From a virus: a stretch of 29,541 nucleotides of DNA. Below, piece after piece: positions 5,810-13,292 of this stretch. The notes under the pieces were generated by a model. That model did no database searches, had not been told where the DNA came from, and worked only from the letters and a program-made list of their open reading frames with translations. Made by a program: the position numbers and the translations under genes. Position 1 is the stretch's first letter, and every line of letters begins with the position of its first letter. Location of the stretch: positions 1 through 29,541 of IMG/VR virus record IMGVR_UViG_3300020613_000007. One strand, 5' to 3'.

Positions 5810-6216
5810 CCGACGAACATATCACAGACAATGATCGACTAACGATCACACTCAAATATGGGGGCGACTATGCTGCACCATGGACCGTCATCCGCGGAGA
5901 CAACGCTGATCAGGCGAAACAGGCCATCATCGACCTGTTGGGCGGATTGAAAGACGAAACAGTCTCCAAAGACTGGGATTTAGCCACCCTGGTAGCGAGC
6001 GCATCAATCATCCTCCAAGACCGATACAATCAGGCAGCCAAAAACTATGTAGACAACATCGCCAGCAAAGAAAACAGCATCGTCATCGACAAAATCAACA
6101 ACGCAACAAGCAAGGCGCAACTAGCCGATCTACTCAAACAGTACAAGAAAACCATCACCAGTAACAGTGACGTCTCCGAGGCGTTCCGCACCAAACGAAA
6201 CAGCCTCACCCGATAA
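5806..6216 (+). CDS. Conserved phage protein of unknown function
   Basis: A 136-residue protein starting at GTG in a GTGA overlap, with AAAAGG upstream. The N-terminus (TITLKYGGDYAAPW followed by an acidic helix) is of a type I have seen repeatedly in actinobacteriophage replication regions next to ssDNA-binding proteins. The C-terminal half is helical and charged. Its place between the Cas4-like nuclease and the candidate ssDNA-binding protein suggests a replication or recombination accessory role. Confidence 0.7.
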   Translation: MTDEHITDNDRLTITLKYGGDYAAPWTVIRGDNADQAKQAIIDLLGGLKDETVSKDWDLATLVASASIILQDRYNQAAKNYVDNIASKENSIVIDKINNATSKAQLADLLKQYKKTITSNSDVSEAFRTKRNSLTR

Positions 6217-6273
6217 AACCGACACAAACCAACAACAAGAAACAAACACAAACAGTAAAAGGAAACAACAGTT

Positions 6274-6744
6274 ATGGGACTCGCCAACTACCGCAACAAC
6301 AGCAACAGCACCTTCTTTAACCCGTCCCGAAACCAGGACGCCACCGCCATCGCCTTCAAAATCCGCGACGTCGAGCACAACACTGAAGGCTACGGTGGAC
6401 AGGTCGCAGACCGCATCTACGCTGATGTCACCATCTTCCACACCCTAGACGATCTCAACAACGGCACCCCAGAAACCATCCCCAATGCTATTATCGAGAA
6501 AGCGCGCGGCAGCAACGATCGCCCACACTCCATGATCCGCGACCTCGAAGCCTATCTTGGCGAGGAGCAGGCCTTCAAACTCGCCACCGTGCGCACCAAA
6601 AACGGGTTCAACGCTGTCGTGCTCAAACCATTGGACGACGCCATCTATGATAAGGTTGCCGAATACGTAGACAAGCGCGATAACGGCCAGCTAGACGATA
6701 CCACAGCCTCTACTGATGCTGATGTAGACATCGACTCCATCTGA
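6274..6744 (+). CDS. Candidate single-stranded-DNA-binding protein
   Basis: A 156-residue protein with a predicted beta-rich body, a central segment rich in aromatic and basic residues, and a strongly acidic C-terminal tail that ends in DADVDIDSI. An acidic tail ending in a hydrophobic residue is typical of SSB-like proteins that recruit partners. Its neighbours, a nuclease upstream and a RecA/DnaB-like ATPase downstream, fit this. No clear OB-fold signature can be read by eye, so the assignment is tentative. AAAAGGAAAC precedes the ATG. Confidence 0.6.
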   Translation: MGLANYRNNSNSTFFNPSRNQDATAIAFKIRDVEHNTEGYGGQVADRIYADVTIFHTLDDLNNGTPETIPNAIIEKARGSNDRPHSMIRDLEAYLGEEQAFKLATVRTKNGFNAVVLKPLDDAIYDKVAEYVDKRDNGQLDDTTASTDADVDIDSI

Positions 6745-6784
6745 CCACCAATACACATCCAACCGATAGATAGATAAGGTCCCG

Positions 6785-7648
6785 ATGCTCTCTCTACAAC
6801 GATCCTTCGAGAGAGCCTCCCAAACAGCTGCCGAGCTGCCCCGAATACCCCAGCTAGAACCCCTCTACCGCAACCTGGACATGCACATCCACAAAGGGGA
6901 TTTGGTGATGATTGCGGGGCGGTCCGGCAGTCAAAAATCCGGGCTAGCCATGTTCATCACAGCGATGCTCAACCAGCCCGCCCTCTACATATCAGGGGAC
7001 ATGACACCCTGGGAGGCCTCCACGCGAATCATCTCACTCAACACCCAACACACCACCACACAGATACAACACAACATTGATGACTACGGGCCAGAATACT
7101 ATCGAGACAGCATCCACCACGGCCAACACATCACATTCTCATTCCAGTCACCTATCACATGGACCGACATCACCATGGAGTTGCAAGCCTACATGGAAAT
7201 GTGGAACACATTTCCACCACTCATCGTCATAGACAACCTGATGGACATCCAAGACTGCGAATCCGACTACCAGGCACAGCAAGAAGCCATGCAATGGATA
7301 ACAGCATTAGGTAGGGATACCGGCTCCACCATCATCGTCACCCACCACGCAACCGACAAAACCGGAACCGACATCGAACACCCCCCGGCTAGGCGAGAAA
7401 TCAAAAACGGCCTCTCCGAAAAACCACAACTCATCCTAGGAGTCTCACTTTATGGCGGCGAAGACAACGGCAACGGCCTATCGATACCGGCAGAGGCACG
7501 CATCGCCGTACTCAAACAGCGCACCGGCAAATCCAGCCCCGACGGCACCCGATACGAACGGCTACGAGCCTACCCCGAATACACATTCTTCGGGCCCCTC
7601 GCCGAAAAACAGCCATGGAACATGACCACAACACACAAAGGACTCTAA
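6785..7648 (+). CDS. RecA/DnaB-like ATPase (helicase or recombinase)
   Basis: A 287-residue P-loop protein. The Walker A motif is GRSGSQKS (residues 45-52), with Gln where most relatives have Gly before the Lys. Walker B is LIVID (146-150), and VTHHA near 185-189 fits the sensor strand. The layout resembles the RecA-type core of DnaB or of RadA-like phage ATPases, without an N-terminal DnaB domain. With the split primase two genes later it is the best candidate for the replicative helicase. Alternatives are a recombinase or helicase loader. The ribosome site is weak (ATAAGG). Confidence 0.8.
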   Translation: MLSLQRSFERASQTAAELPRIPQLEPLYRNLDMHIHKGDLVMIAGRSGSQKSGLAMFITAMLNQPALYISGDMTPWEASTRIISLNTQHTTTQIQHNIDDYGPEYYRDSIHHGQHITFSFQSPITWTDITMELQAYMEMWNTFPPLIVIDNLMDIQDCESDYQAQQEAMQWITALGRDTGSTIIVTHHATDKTGTDIEHPPARREIKNGLSEKPQLILGVSLYGGEDNGNGLSIPAEARIAVLKQRTGKSSPDGTRYERLRAYPEYTFFGPLAEKQPWNMTTTHKGL

Positions 7649-7654
7649 AAAACT

Positions 7655-8011
7655 ATGGCCACACAGCAGGCACGCAACCGGCGGGCAGGCGCAGAATGGG
7701 AAACACGACTATTGCATCAGCTACGCGACATCGGACACGATATTGAACGCCTCCACCTCAACGGTAAAGAGGACGAAGGCGACCTCATCCTCAAAACCGG
7801 CAACCACACCTATGTGATCGAAGCCAAGGCCGGGCAGCCCCATCTCGCCCAATTCGTCAAAGAAGCAACTACCGAGGCACGAAACTATGAAACCCATCGA
7901 AACCGCGAAAACCAGTCCACCATCGGACTCGTCATCATGAAACAGCGCAACAAACCCTGGAGCGAAGCCTATGTGGTATCAACCCTCAACGAGCTCCTCC
8001 CACACCTCTGA
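7655..8011 (+). CDS. Holliday-junction-resolvase-like PD-(D/E)XK nuclease
   Basis: A 118-residue protein with the order of motifs found in archaeal Hjc-type and VRR-NUC nucleases: an N-terminal Glu in GAEWE, then KEDEGDLIL (D43) and VIEAKAG (E56, K58). The small size fits a resolvase. It would cut branched replication or recombination intermediates before packaging. The last 41 bases overlap the beginning of the primase zinc-domain frame, so translation is probably coupled. Only the catalytic core can be judged, so another substrate is possible. Confidence 0.75.
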   Translation: MATQQARNRRAGAEWETRLLHQLRDIGHDIERLHLNGKEDEGDLILKTGNHTYVIEAKAGQPHLAQFVKEATTEARNYETHRNRENQSTIGLVIMKQRNKPWSEAYVVSTLNELLPHL

Positions 8012-8372
8012 CACCCGCCGCCTCCTCGACACCTATCGGATACGCTACAACCCATCCAAAAACGAGCAACACATCCTCTGCCCGTTCCACGACGACCACC
8101 AGCCCTCCATGAGCATCAACCTCGACAAGGGCGTCTGGTACTGCCACACATGCGGTATCGGAGGCGGACTCCATAAGCTGCAACAACGATTAGAAGAAGA
8201 AAACCCGAATGTACGACAGCATACGCCCATACAACATTGCGGAACGCCGCCGAATCCAGAAAGCCTCAGCCCTCTACGAAACCCACCTCGAAAACATACT
8301 CGACCTGCTCTCAGCAAGAGGCATCAGCGAAGAAACAGCCCGCTACCACCACCTTGGATACATCGACAATGA
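7971..8372 (+). CDS. Primase zinc-binding domain (first part of split primase)
   Basis: The frame encodes a CHC2-type zinc finger: C37 and H40 in CPFHDD, then C58 and C61 in WYCHTCGIGG, the N-terminal DNA-recognition domain of DnaG primases. Useful homology stops near residue 80 (LEEENPN). The remaining residues to 8372 are Pro/Arg/His-rich and overlap the Toprim frame, so they look like a shadow of that gene. The start at 7971 overlaps the previous gene by 41 bases. The polymerase part follows in the +1 frame from 8209. Either two proteins cooperate or ribosomes shift frame near 8195-8215. Confidence 0.8.
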   Translation: MWYQPSTSSSHTSDTRRLLDTYRIRYNPSKNEQHILCPFHDDHQPSMSINLDKGVWYCHTCGIGGGLHKLQQRLEEENPNVRQHTPIQHCGTPPNPESLSPLRNPPRKHTRPALSKRHQRRNSPLPPPWIHRQ

Positions 8373-8880
8373 CCCCATACCAGGCCACGAAAACTACAAC
8401 CAGTGCATCACCATCCCCTACATGTACCCCGTTTGGGGCGGCCCAGCCGAAATAAGAAAAATGCGTTTCCGCTGCTCACTCCCGCACGACTGCAAAACCC
8501 ACAACCACCCCAAATACCTAACCCCAGCCGGGGACACAGGCTCCATCTACAACATGGCCGCCATGGCCAACCCGGCAGCCGAAATGCACATTTGCGAAGG
8601 CGAATTCGACTCCATGATCCTCGAACAATGCGGATGGTCGGCCGTCGCCCTACCCGGCGCAACCTCGTGGCAAAACTTTTGGACCAAATTTTTTGAAGGC
8701 TACGACCACATCTACATATGGTCAGACCCAGACAAGGCAGGCCGCCAGATGGCCCAAACCCTCCAGGCAGCGCTCCCCCAAGCCACCCATGTGCCCCTCA
8801 CCCTGGGGGATGTCACAGACACCTACCTTCAGGCCGGAAAAACAGGGTTGACACAAGCACTAGACACTGTGCTACAGTAA
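8209..8880 (+). CDS. Toprim primase catalytic subunit (second part of split primase)
   Basis: A 223-residue protein with the catalytic core of DnaG-type primases. The Toprim glutamate is E130 in ICEGEFDS and the acidic pair is D173-P-D175 in SDPDKAG. The upstream RFRCSLP and PKYLTP segments match the basic RNA-polymerase-like subdomain. The ATG at 8209 lies within the zinc-domain frame, and the same frame has a TAG at 8191, so any frameshift must occur after that. It lacks a zinc finger and a helicase-interaction domain. It synthesises primers, presumably with the zinc protein and the ATPase upstream. Confidence 0.85.
   Translation: MYDSIRPYNIAERRRIQKASALYETHLENILDLLSARGISEETARYHHLGYIDNDPIPGHENYNQCITIPYMYPVWGGPAEIRKMRFRCSLPHDCKTHNHPKYLTPAGDTGSIYNMAAMANPAAEMHICEGEFDSMILEQCGWSAVALPGATSWQNFWTKFFEGYDHIYIWSDPDKAGRQMAQTLQAALPQATHVPLTLGDVTDTYLQAGKTGLTQALDTVLQ
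8848..8878 (+). promoter_or_regulatory. Weak internal early promoter candidate
   Basis: TTGACA (8848-8853), a 19-base spacer and TGTGCTACAGT ending at 8878, which contains an extended -10-like sequence. AGCAC and GTGCT within the spacer form a small palindrome. It precedes one of the larger gaps in the early arm (8881-8923). The long spacer makes this uncertain. Confidence 0.3.
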
Positions 8881-8923
8881 AACCTGTCAACAACACGAAA
8901 CCAGAAAGGTACACTAAAACATC

Positions 8924-9487
8924 ATGGATCCCCTCGACACGTGCCCAATCCCCAACCGGCGCAACACCAGCCAAGCAGCCAGGAGGCGTATCCGCCTCGC
9001 CATCTGTGCAGAAAAATGGGCTGATGGTGAAGACCCCACCTACATCATGCACACCTGGGGCACCACCTATGATGGGATGCGATCCATGATCCGCGCCAAC
9101 CCCGACATTAAACTACCCGACGACATGGCCAAGCGTTTACACAAAGTATGCCGGGAAGCCTACCCCAAAAACCAGCCCAACAGGCACCGAAGCGGATGGG
9201 ACGCCTACGAGAAAAACTACTACACCCACGAAATACTCTTCCTCAACCAATTCAACATTCCAGCCCTCGAAATCCTTAACCGGCTCGACGTGTCATGGGC
9301 CATGTGGAAACAAATCATCGAAGAAAACAATCTCACACGGCTCCAAGACGAAACCTACAATGCGTGCCACTGGCACTATCTGAAACAGCAACACCCAGAC
9401 TGGACCGACCAGCAAATCACACAAGCCCAACACGCCGGAAACAACACCTTCAACCAGTTCATGCAAGACGACAGGCCCGCACTGTGA
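8924..9487 (+). CDS. Protein with two possible helix-turn-helix segments
   Basis: A 187-residue protein of no recognised family. Two segments look like helix-turn-helix units: about residues 29-57 (AEKWADGEDPTYIMHTWGTT) and about 108-136 (IPALEILNRLDVSWAMWKQI). This suggests a DNA-binding regulator or replication factor. CCAGAAAGG (8901-8909) is the same extended ribosome site used by the first two early genes, although 14 bases from the ATG. The stop overlaps the next start as GTGA. Confidence 0.65.
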   Translation: MDPLDTCPIPNRRNTSQAARRRIRLAICAEKWADGEDPTYIMHTWGTTYDGMRSMIRANPDIKLPDDMAKRLHKVCREAYPKNQPNRHRSGWDAYEKNYYTHEILFLNQFNIPALEILNRLDVSWAMWKQIIEENNLTRLQDETYNACHWHYLKQQHPDWTDQQITQAQHAGNNTFNQFMQDDRPAL

Positions 9488-10041
9488 GCATCTCGTTCAA
9501 ACCAACCACCAAAAACCGGCAAGCCATCCGCGGCATCATCACCCAAAACACCACCATCAACCCTGACAGTCTGCCAGACAGTGTGCTTCAGCACATTATC
9601 GAATACTGCTGGCAAACCTTCACAGACAACAACAGGTACGCCGTCGCAGCACAATACTGGCGAGGCCAAAACCCACCCGACAGTGAACACCAGCGCATAC
9701 TAGTCGGCTACTACAAAACCGAAAAACAAGCCATGAACGCGGCCAAACAATTCCACTGGAACACCCGGCTACAACAACAATGGAAAACATGGATACTACC
9801 CGTACACAACGGCACCGTATCCGAGCATTTCACCAACCAGAAAACACTCTTCGACACGCAAACCAGCAACAACACTGACCAGCTGCCGGAGCATCTACAA
9901 AACGTCATGTGCGGAAAAACACTCAACCACACAGACGGCACCATCACATGGTGCACACGCAAACCAGGACACGACGGCGACTGCCGCACAGGATGGCAAC
10001 CCGCCACGCAACCGATAGGATATCATGGCAACCAAAACTGA
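9484..10041 (+). CDS. Early protein with Cys/His zinc-like motif
   Basis: A 185-residue protein starting at GTG in a GTGA overlap. The C-terminal region holds C143, C157, H163 and C167 (MCGK, then WCTRKPGHDGDC), a pattern I have seen in other actinophage early proteins and which probably binds zinc. The N-terminal 120 residues are rich in Gln, Trp and His and give no family signature. The last 17 bases overlap the next gene. Function unknown; the zinc motif and neighbours favour a nucleic-acid-related role. Confidence 0.65.
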   Translation: MSISFKPTTKNRQAIRGIITQNTTINPDSLPDSVLQHIIEYCWQTFTDNNRYAVAAQYWRGQNPPDSEHQRILVGYYKTEKQAMNAAKQFHWNTRLQQQWKTWILPVHNGTVSEHFTNQKTLFDTQTSNNTDQLPEHLQNVMCGKTLNHTDGTITWCTRKPGHDGDCRTGWQPATQPIGYHGNQN

Positions 10042-10222
10042 AACCCTTATTCAACGCTACGGCAACAAGGCTGCCGACGTGCTCGCCGACAGGTCTATCC
10101 CCGCCTCGTGGCTAGCAAAACAGCTCACCCAGGCAGGATACCCCATCTCCGCCACCGTAATTAAAGACTATCGCCGCAAACAAGCCAACACCACCCAAAA
10201 CAAAGAAAAGGATATCCGATGA
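10025..10222 (+). CDS. Small helix-turn-helix DNA-binding protein
   Basis: A 65-residue protein whose middle (SWLAKQLTQAGYPISATVIK) reads as a helix-turn-helix, followed by a basic tail DYRRKQ. It resembles short actinophage proteins in which a wHTH-like unit is almost the whole protein. It could be the factor that reads one of the palindromic operators in the early leaders, but there is no direct evidence. The start lies inside the previous gene, and the stop overlaps the next ATG (ATGA at 10219). Confidence 0.7.
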   Translation: MATKTETLIQRYGNKAADVLADRSIPASWLAKQLTQAGYPISATVIKDYRRKQANTTQNKEKDIR

Positions 10223-11265
10223 TAGACAACATTGACCGGCTACTCACACAGCTAGCCAACCACGACAGCGAAGCAGACACCATCCGCGACGATCTAGCCA
10301 ATGGTACTGTACGCCGCACACGCATCTCCGAATGGACACTCCCCAACGGAGAAACAGGCCGATCTATACAAAAAATCATCGACCACCAGCCCGCAACAAA
10401 CCCCTACCCTGTGGACGAACTCGTCGACAAGATAGCCGACTGGCAGCCACCAAAACCAGCCGACAACACCCGCACCGACTACAGCACTGCGGCCTTCGTC
10501 ATCGGGGCAGGAGACTTCCAAATCGGCAAAGGCATCCCCGGAGGAGAAACAGCACACTTCGCCGACCACTATCTGCACTCCCTCATAGTCGCAAAACACT
10601 ACTGGCAACAGGCAGGCAAACCGCAACGAGTCCACATCGCCTTCCTCGGCGACATGATCGAAGGATACGTGTCACAAGGAGGCAACAACGCCTGGCGCAC
10701 ACAAACACCCTTGACAGAACAAATCAGGCTCACCCGCATGGCCATGATGCAACTCGTCCACATGTTCGACCACTGCGCCAACGTCACCATCACCTCCATC
10801 CCCGGCAACCACGGAGAAGCCGTAAGATTCGGTAAAGGCGTCACCACCTACGATGACTCCTTCGACGTGGACTGCTGCCGGGCCATCGCAGAAGCCTACC
10901 AGCTCAACAACCAATACCCCAACCTCCACTTCCACTTCCCTGACAGGGACGAAATGACCACCACCGTTGATGTGGCCGGCACACAAATCCTGCACGCCCA
11001 CGGGCACCAATGGAAAACCGGCAAACAGTACGAATGGTGGCGCGGCCAAGAATTCCACAACGGCACCACATCTAATATTCTCATGGCCGGGCACCGGCAC
11101 CACCTAGAAATCTCCGAGCAAGGACAACGCACCTTCATCCAATGCCCATCCATGGAAGGCGAATCCACATGGTTCCGGCACCGCACAGGCACTACCGGCC
11201 ACCCCGGACTAGTGTGCTACACTATCAACAACAAAACACCAAACAACTATCAGATAGCGAGATGA
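10219..11265 (+). CDS. Metallophosphoesterase
   Basis: A 348-residue calcineurin-type phosphoesterase. The metal-binding motifs appear in order: GDFQ (98-101, in place of GDxH), GDMIEG (144-149), GNHGE (196-200), HAHGH (259-263) and GHRHH (291-295). Phage members of this group are often placed with replication genes and are compared with SbcD/Mre11 nucleases. Here the substrate is unknown: nuclease, cyclic-nucleotide or phosphatase activity are all possible. The Gln in the first motif is unusual. About 85 N-terminal residues precede the enzyme domain and could be a DNA-binding or partner-binding extension. Confidence 0.85.
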   Translation: MIDNIDRLLTQLANHDSEADTIRDDLANGTVRRTRISEWTLPNGETGRSIQKIIDHQPATNPYPVDELVDKIADWQPPKPADNTRTDYSTAAFVIGAGDFQIGKGIPGGETAHFADHYLHSLIVAKHYWQQAGKPQRVHIAFLGDMIEGYVSQGGNNAWRTQTPLTEQIRLTRMAMMQLVHMFDHCANVTITSIPGNHGEAVRFGKGVTTYDDSFDVDCCRAIAEAYQLNNQYPNLHFHFPDRDEMTTTVDVAGTQILHAHGHQWKTGKQYEWWRGQEFHNGTTSNILMAGHRHHLEISEQGQRTFIQCPSMEGESTWFRHRTGTTGHPGLVCYTINNKTPNNYQIAR

Positions 11266-11274
11266 AATAGTGTC

Positions 11275-11595
11275 ATGAGCAGACGACCAACAAAAGCATA
11301 CCTAGCCACCACCGCATCGTGGGTGTGGGCCACAAACCAGCATCTACGCACACTCAACCGGGCATGCACCAAAACAGCCACACACTACCCCGCAATCAGT
11401 GCAGACGACCTATACCAAGACTCTTTGCTATATATTGCGGTGCGGGAACAATACCACAACCTAGACAACAAACACTACACCAAAATGTGCTACAGGGTAG
11501 CCAAACGGCTAGCCAACAAAACCATACAACACCTAGACCAACCGAAACCTTTACCCGATATTATTCATCTAGCCGACAGCCAAACCAGCAACTAA
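11275..11595 (+). CDS. Sigma-factor region 2-like protein
   Basis: A 106-residue protein that reads like the core-binding and -10-recognition part (region 2) of a sigma-70 or ECF factor. The acidic ADDLYQDSLL (residues 43-52) corresponds to the region 2.2 pattern DLVQEVFL, and MCYRVAKRLANK (71-82) to the WLYRIARNLA pattern of region 2.4. It has no region 4. A region 4-like protein is encoded two genes later at 11899-12291. I infer a split sigma factor or a sigma-like regulator. It could also be an unrelated helical protein with chance similarity. Confidence 0.65.
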   Translation: MSRRPTKAYLATTASWVWATNQHLRTLNRACTKTATHYPAISADDLYQDSLLYIAVREQYHNLDNKHYTKMCYRVAKRLANKTIQHLDQPKPLPDIIHLADSQTSN

Positions 11596-11610
11596 AAGGA
11601 GAACCCCACA

Positions 11611-11895
11611 ATGGTCACGACAATCCTCGACGACGGAACCCAAACCACCAGGCTACAAACCGTAGGCGCCACCACCACAGCAATCATCACCAACACCGAA
11701 ACACCCGAAACCATCACCGCCAAATACACTATCAGCAAAGACGGCACAGCCACCTACAGCATCAGCGGAAACACCTACCTCGGCGACCACCAACACATTA
11801 TCAAACTCATGTACGACTACTGCCACTGCGTCGGACGATTCGACACCACCAACACCAGCAACCCAGACAACCTCGACAACCTGTTCAGGGGATGA
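11611..11895 (+). CDS. Small Thr-rich protein of unknown function
   Basis: A 94-residue protein, rich in Thr and probably beta-stranded in its first 60 residues, ending in a helical segment with a C-H-C triplet (YDYCHCVG). No family is recognised. It has one of the best ribosome sites of the arm (AAAAGGAG, 11596-11603). It lies between the two sigma-like genes and is separated from the second by only three bases, so it may belong to the same functional unit. Confidence 0.7.
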   Translation: MVTTILDDGTQTTRLQTVGATTTAIITNTETPETITAKYTISKDGTATYSISGNTYLGDHQHIIKLMYDYCHCVGRFDTTNTSNPDNLDNLFRG

Positions 11896-11898
11896 CAC

Positions 11899-12291
11899 AT
11901 GGACCGAACCTACACCACAGCCGACATCATCCAAGCCGCCCAATGGATATGGAACGGCGGACCATGGAAACCATCAGTGGAGCCAGGCATGCCACCCCCA
12001 CCAACCGCGCCACAACATCATGGCAACAATCTTGTCGCCATGATCGATCTACAGCTAGCCATCGACGACTACACCCTATCCTGTGAACCATCCAAACAGC
12101 GAAAACATTTGGCACGGTTGGCGGCATTCCGTGAAGTCTACGGATACGACCAAACCTACGCCACAGCCGCACAGCGACTCGGAGTAACCCGGCAGACTGT
12201 GAAACAGTGGGCAGACCAAACACTGATGACGTTAACCGAGTACGCAAACAGCACATACTACATGCCAGACGATAACGAAGGAATGGCATAA
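11899..12291 (+). CDS. Sigma-factor region 4-like protein
   Basis: A 130-residue protein whose C-terminal half matches sigma region 4, the -35 reader. It runs KQRKHLARLAAFREVYGYD, then the helix-turn-helix TAAQRLGVTRQTVKQWADQT (residues 89-108), then a final helix. The N-terminal 60 residues include a Pro-rich linker and no region 2. The gene follows the 94-residue gene directly and precedes the last early gene. Together with the region 2-like protein at 11275-11595 it may form a two-piece sigma factor for late genes. Another possibility is an ArpU- or RinA-like late activator. Confidence 0.7.
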   Translation: MDRTYTTADIIQAAQWIWNGGPWKPSVEPGMPPPPTAPQHHGNNLVAMIDLQLAIDDYTLSCEPSKQRKHLARLAAFREVYGYDQTYATAAQRLGVTRQTVKQWADQTLMTLTEYANSTYYMPDDNEGMA

Positions 12292-12295
12292 CACG

Positions 12296-12793
12296 ATGAA
12301 CAACACACACAACACAGCGATACACCGTATCGTCCAACAACAGCCCACCAACATGCAACAGCTGGAAAACATTGTTGACAGTGTCGAAAACCAGTACGGT
12401 GTACCCATCTCCCTCGACAACGTGAACCTTACCGTCAACGAAGTCAGCCTCGACGATCTCGCTATCGACCAGGACACGCTAGACGAGTGCAGCGAAATCC
12501 TGTGGTTATGCGACAGTGCAGGACACCCAAACAACAGCAACACCCGTGGCAACAGCGAGGACCAGAACCCCTATGCAAACCAGGAAGCACTAGACTGGCT
12601 CGCCGGAATCGCATACCAGGCCAAACTATTGCAGGCGGCATCCGACGAGATCATGTGGGCTATCACCTGTCACCGTGACAACCATAAAAATGTTATCGGC
12701 CAGGATGTTCTAGACCAGGCCAGCGATACGATCTCTACCTGCCTCCACCTGTATCAGATGCTCGAAGACACCATCAACAACCACGAATCATAG
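12296..12793 (+). CDS. Last early gene, acidic protein of unknown function
   Basis: A 165-residue acidic, mostly helical protein with no recognised family. The central part is Asn-rich (about residues 78-95), and the flanking halves have regular Leu/Ile spacing that could support oligomers. GAAGG upstream may serve as ribosome site. It is the final plus-strand gene before the convergence with the late operon and is followed by a terminator candidate. Confidence 0.7.
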   Translation: MNNTHNTAIHRIVQQQPTNMQQLENIVDSVENQYGVPISLDNVNLTVNEVSLDDLAIDQDTLDECSEILWLCDSAGHPNNSNTRGNSEDQNPYANQEALDWLAGIAYQAKLLQAASDEIMWAITCHRDNHKNVIGQDVLDQASDTISTCLHLYQMLEDTINNHES

Positions 12794-12815
12794 CCACACC
12801 GCATATACAGAAATA

Positions 12816-12864
12816 GTGCCCCATCGGCAACCACCACACGATCGTGGCAGCACCGCTGGGGCAC
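12816..12864. terminator. Possible bidirectional terminator between early and late arms
   Basis: GTGCCCCA (12816-12823) pairs perfectly with TGGGGCAC (12857-12864). Inside, ACCAC and GTGGC-type bases near 12830-12848 can form a second stem. The structure lies between the convergent ends of the early gene (12793) and the holin gene (12879), where both arms would need to stop. There is no U tract on either side. Confidence 0.55.
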
Positions 12865-12878
12865 ACATCTATGTTCAA

Positions 12879-13280
12879 TTATGCAACAGTAGACTCTACC
12901 GTGCCAACCTCAGACTCGGCTGCACGCTTCGGCACATAGCCGGCAACATCTGCATCATCTATCGGCTCTATCATGCCAGGATCCGACACATCCACCGAGT
13001 GCGGCTCAACCATGCCCCCATCATCCGGTGGAACCAAACCCGCATCCACCTGAGGCTGTTTGCCTGGCTTGCCAGCCACAAATGACGGGTTACCAAACGA
13101 TGTAGCAACCGACAACACCGCAGCCACCCCGGCCGTAATCAGGGCAGACTCCCACGGCAAACCGCGAAACGACTCCGCAGTATAAGTGACACCCGCCGTC
13201 ACACCCAACACAGCAACAAACGTTTGCACAAAAGTCTTAGCCGCCCGCTCCAGTAAACCTAACCAAAACTGTTTACCCAC
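12879..13280 (-). CDS. Holin (r1t type)
   Basis: A 133-residue membrane protein. The N-terminus contains the pattern LLERAAKTFVQTF, followed by two spans (about 16-34 and 44-62) and AAVLSVATS, as in r1t-type holins of Gram-positive phages. A long acidic, Pro-rich cytoplasmic tail follows (about 70-133). It forms the membrane lesion that releases the amidase encoded just upstream. This is the last gene of the leftward late operon. Confidence 0.85.
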   Translation of the reverse strand: MGKQFWLGLLERAAKTFVQTFVAVLGVTAGVTYTAESFRGLPWESALITAGVAAVLSVATSFGNPSFVAGKPGKQPQVDAGLVPPDDGGMVEPHSVDVSDPGMIEPIDDADVAGYVPKRAAESEVGTVESTVA

Positions 13281-13292
13281 AACAGATCACCA

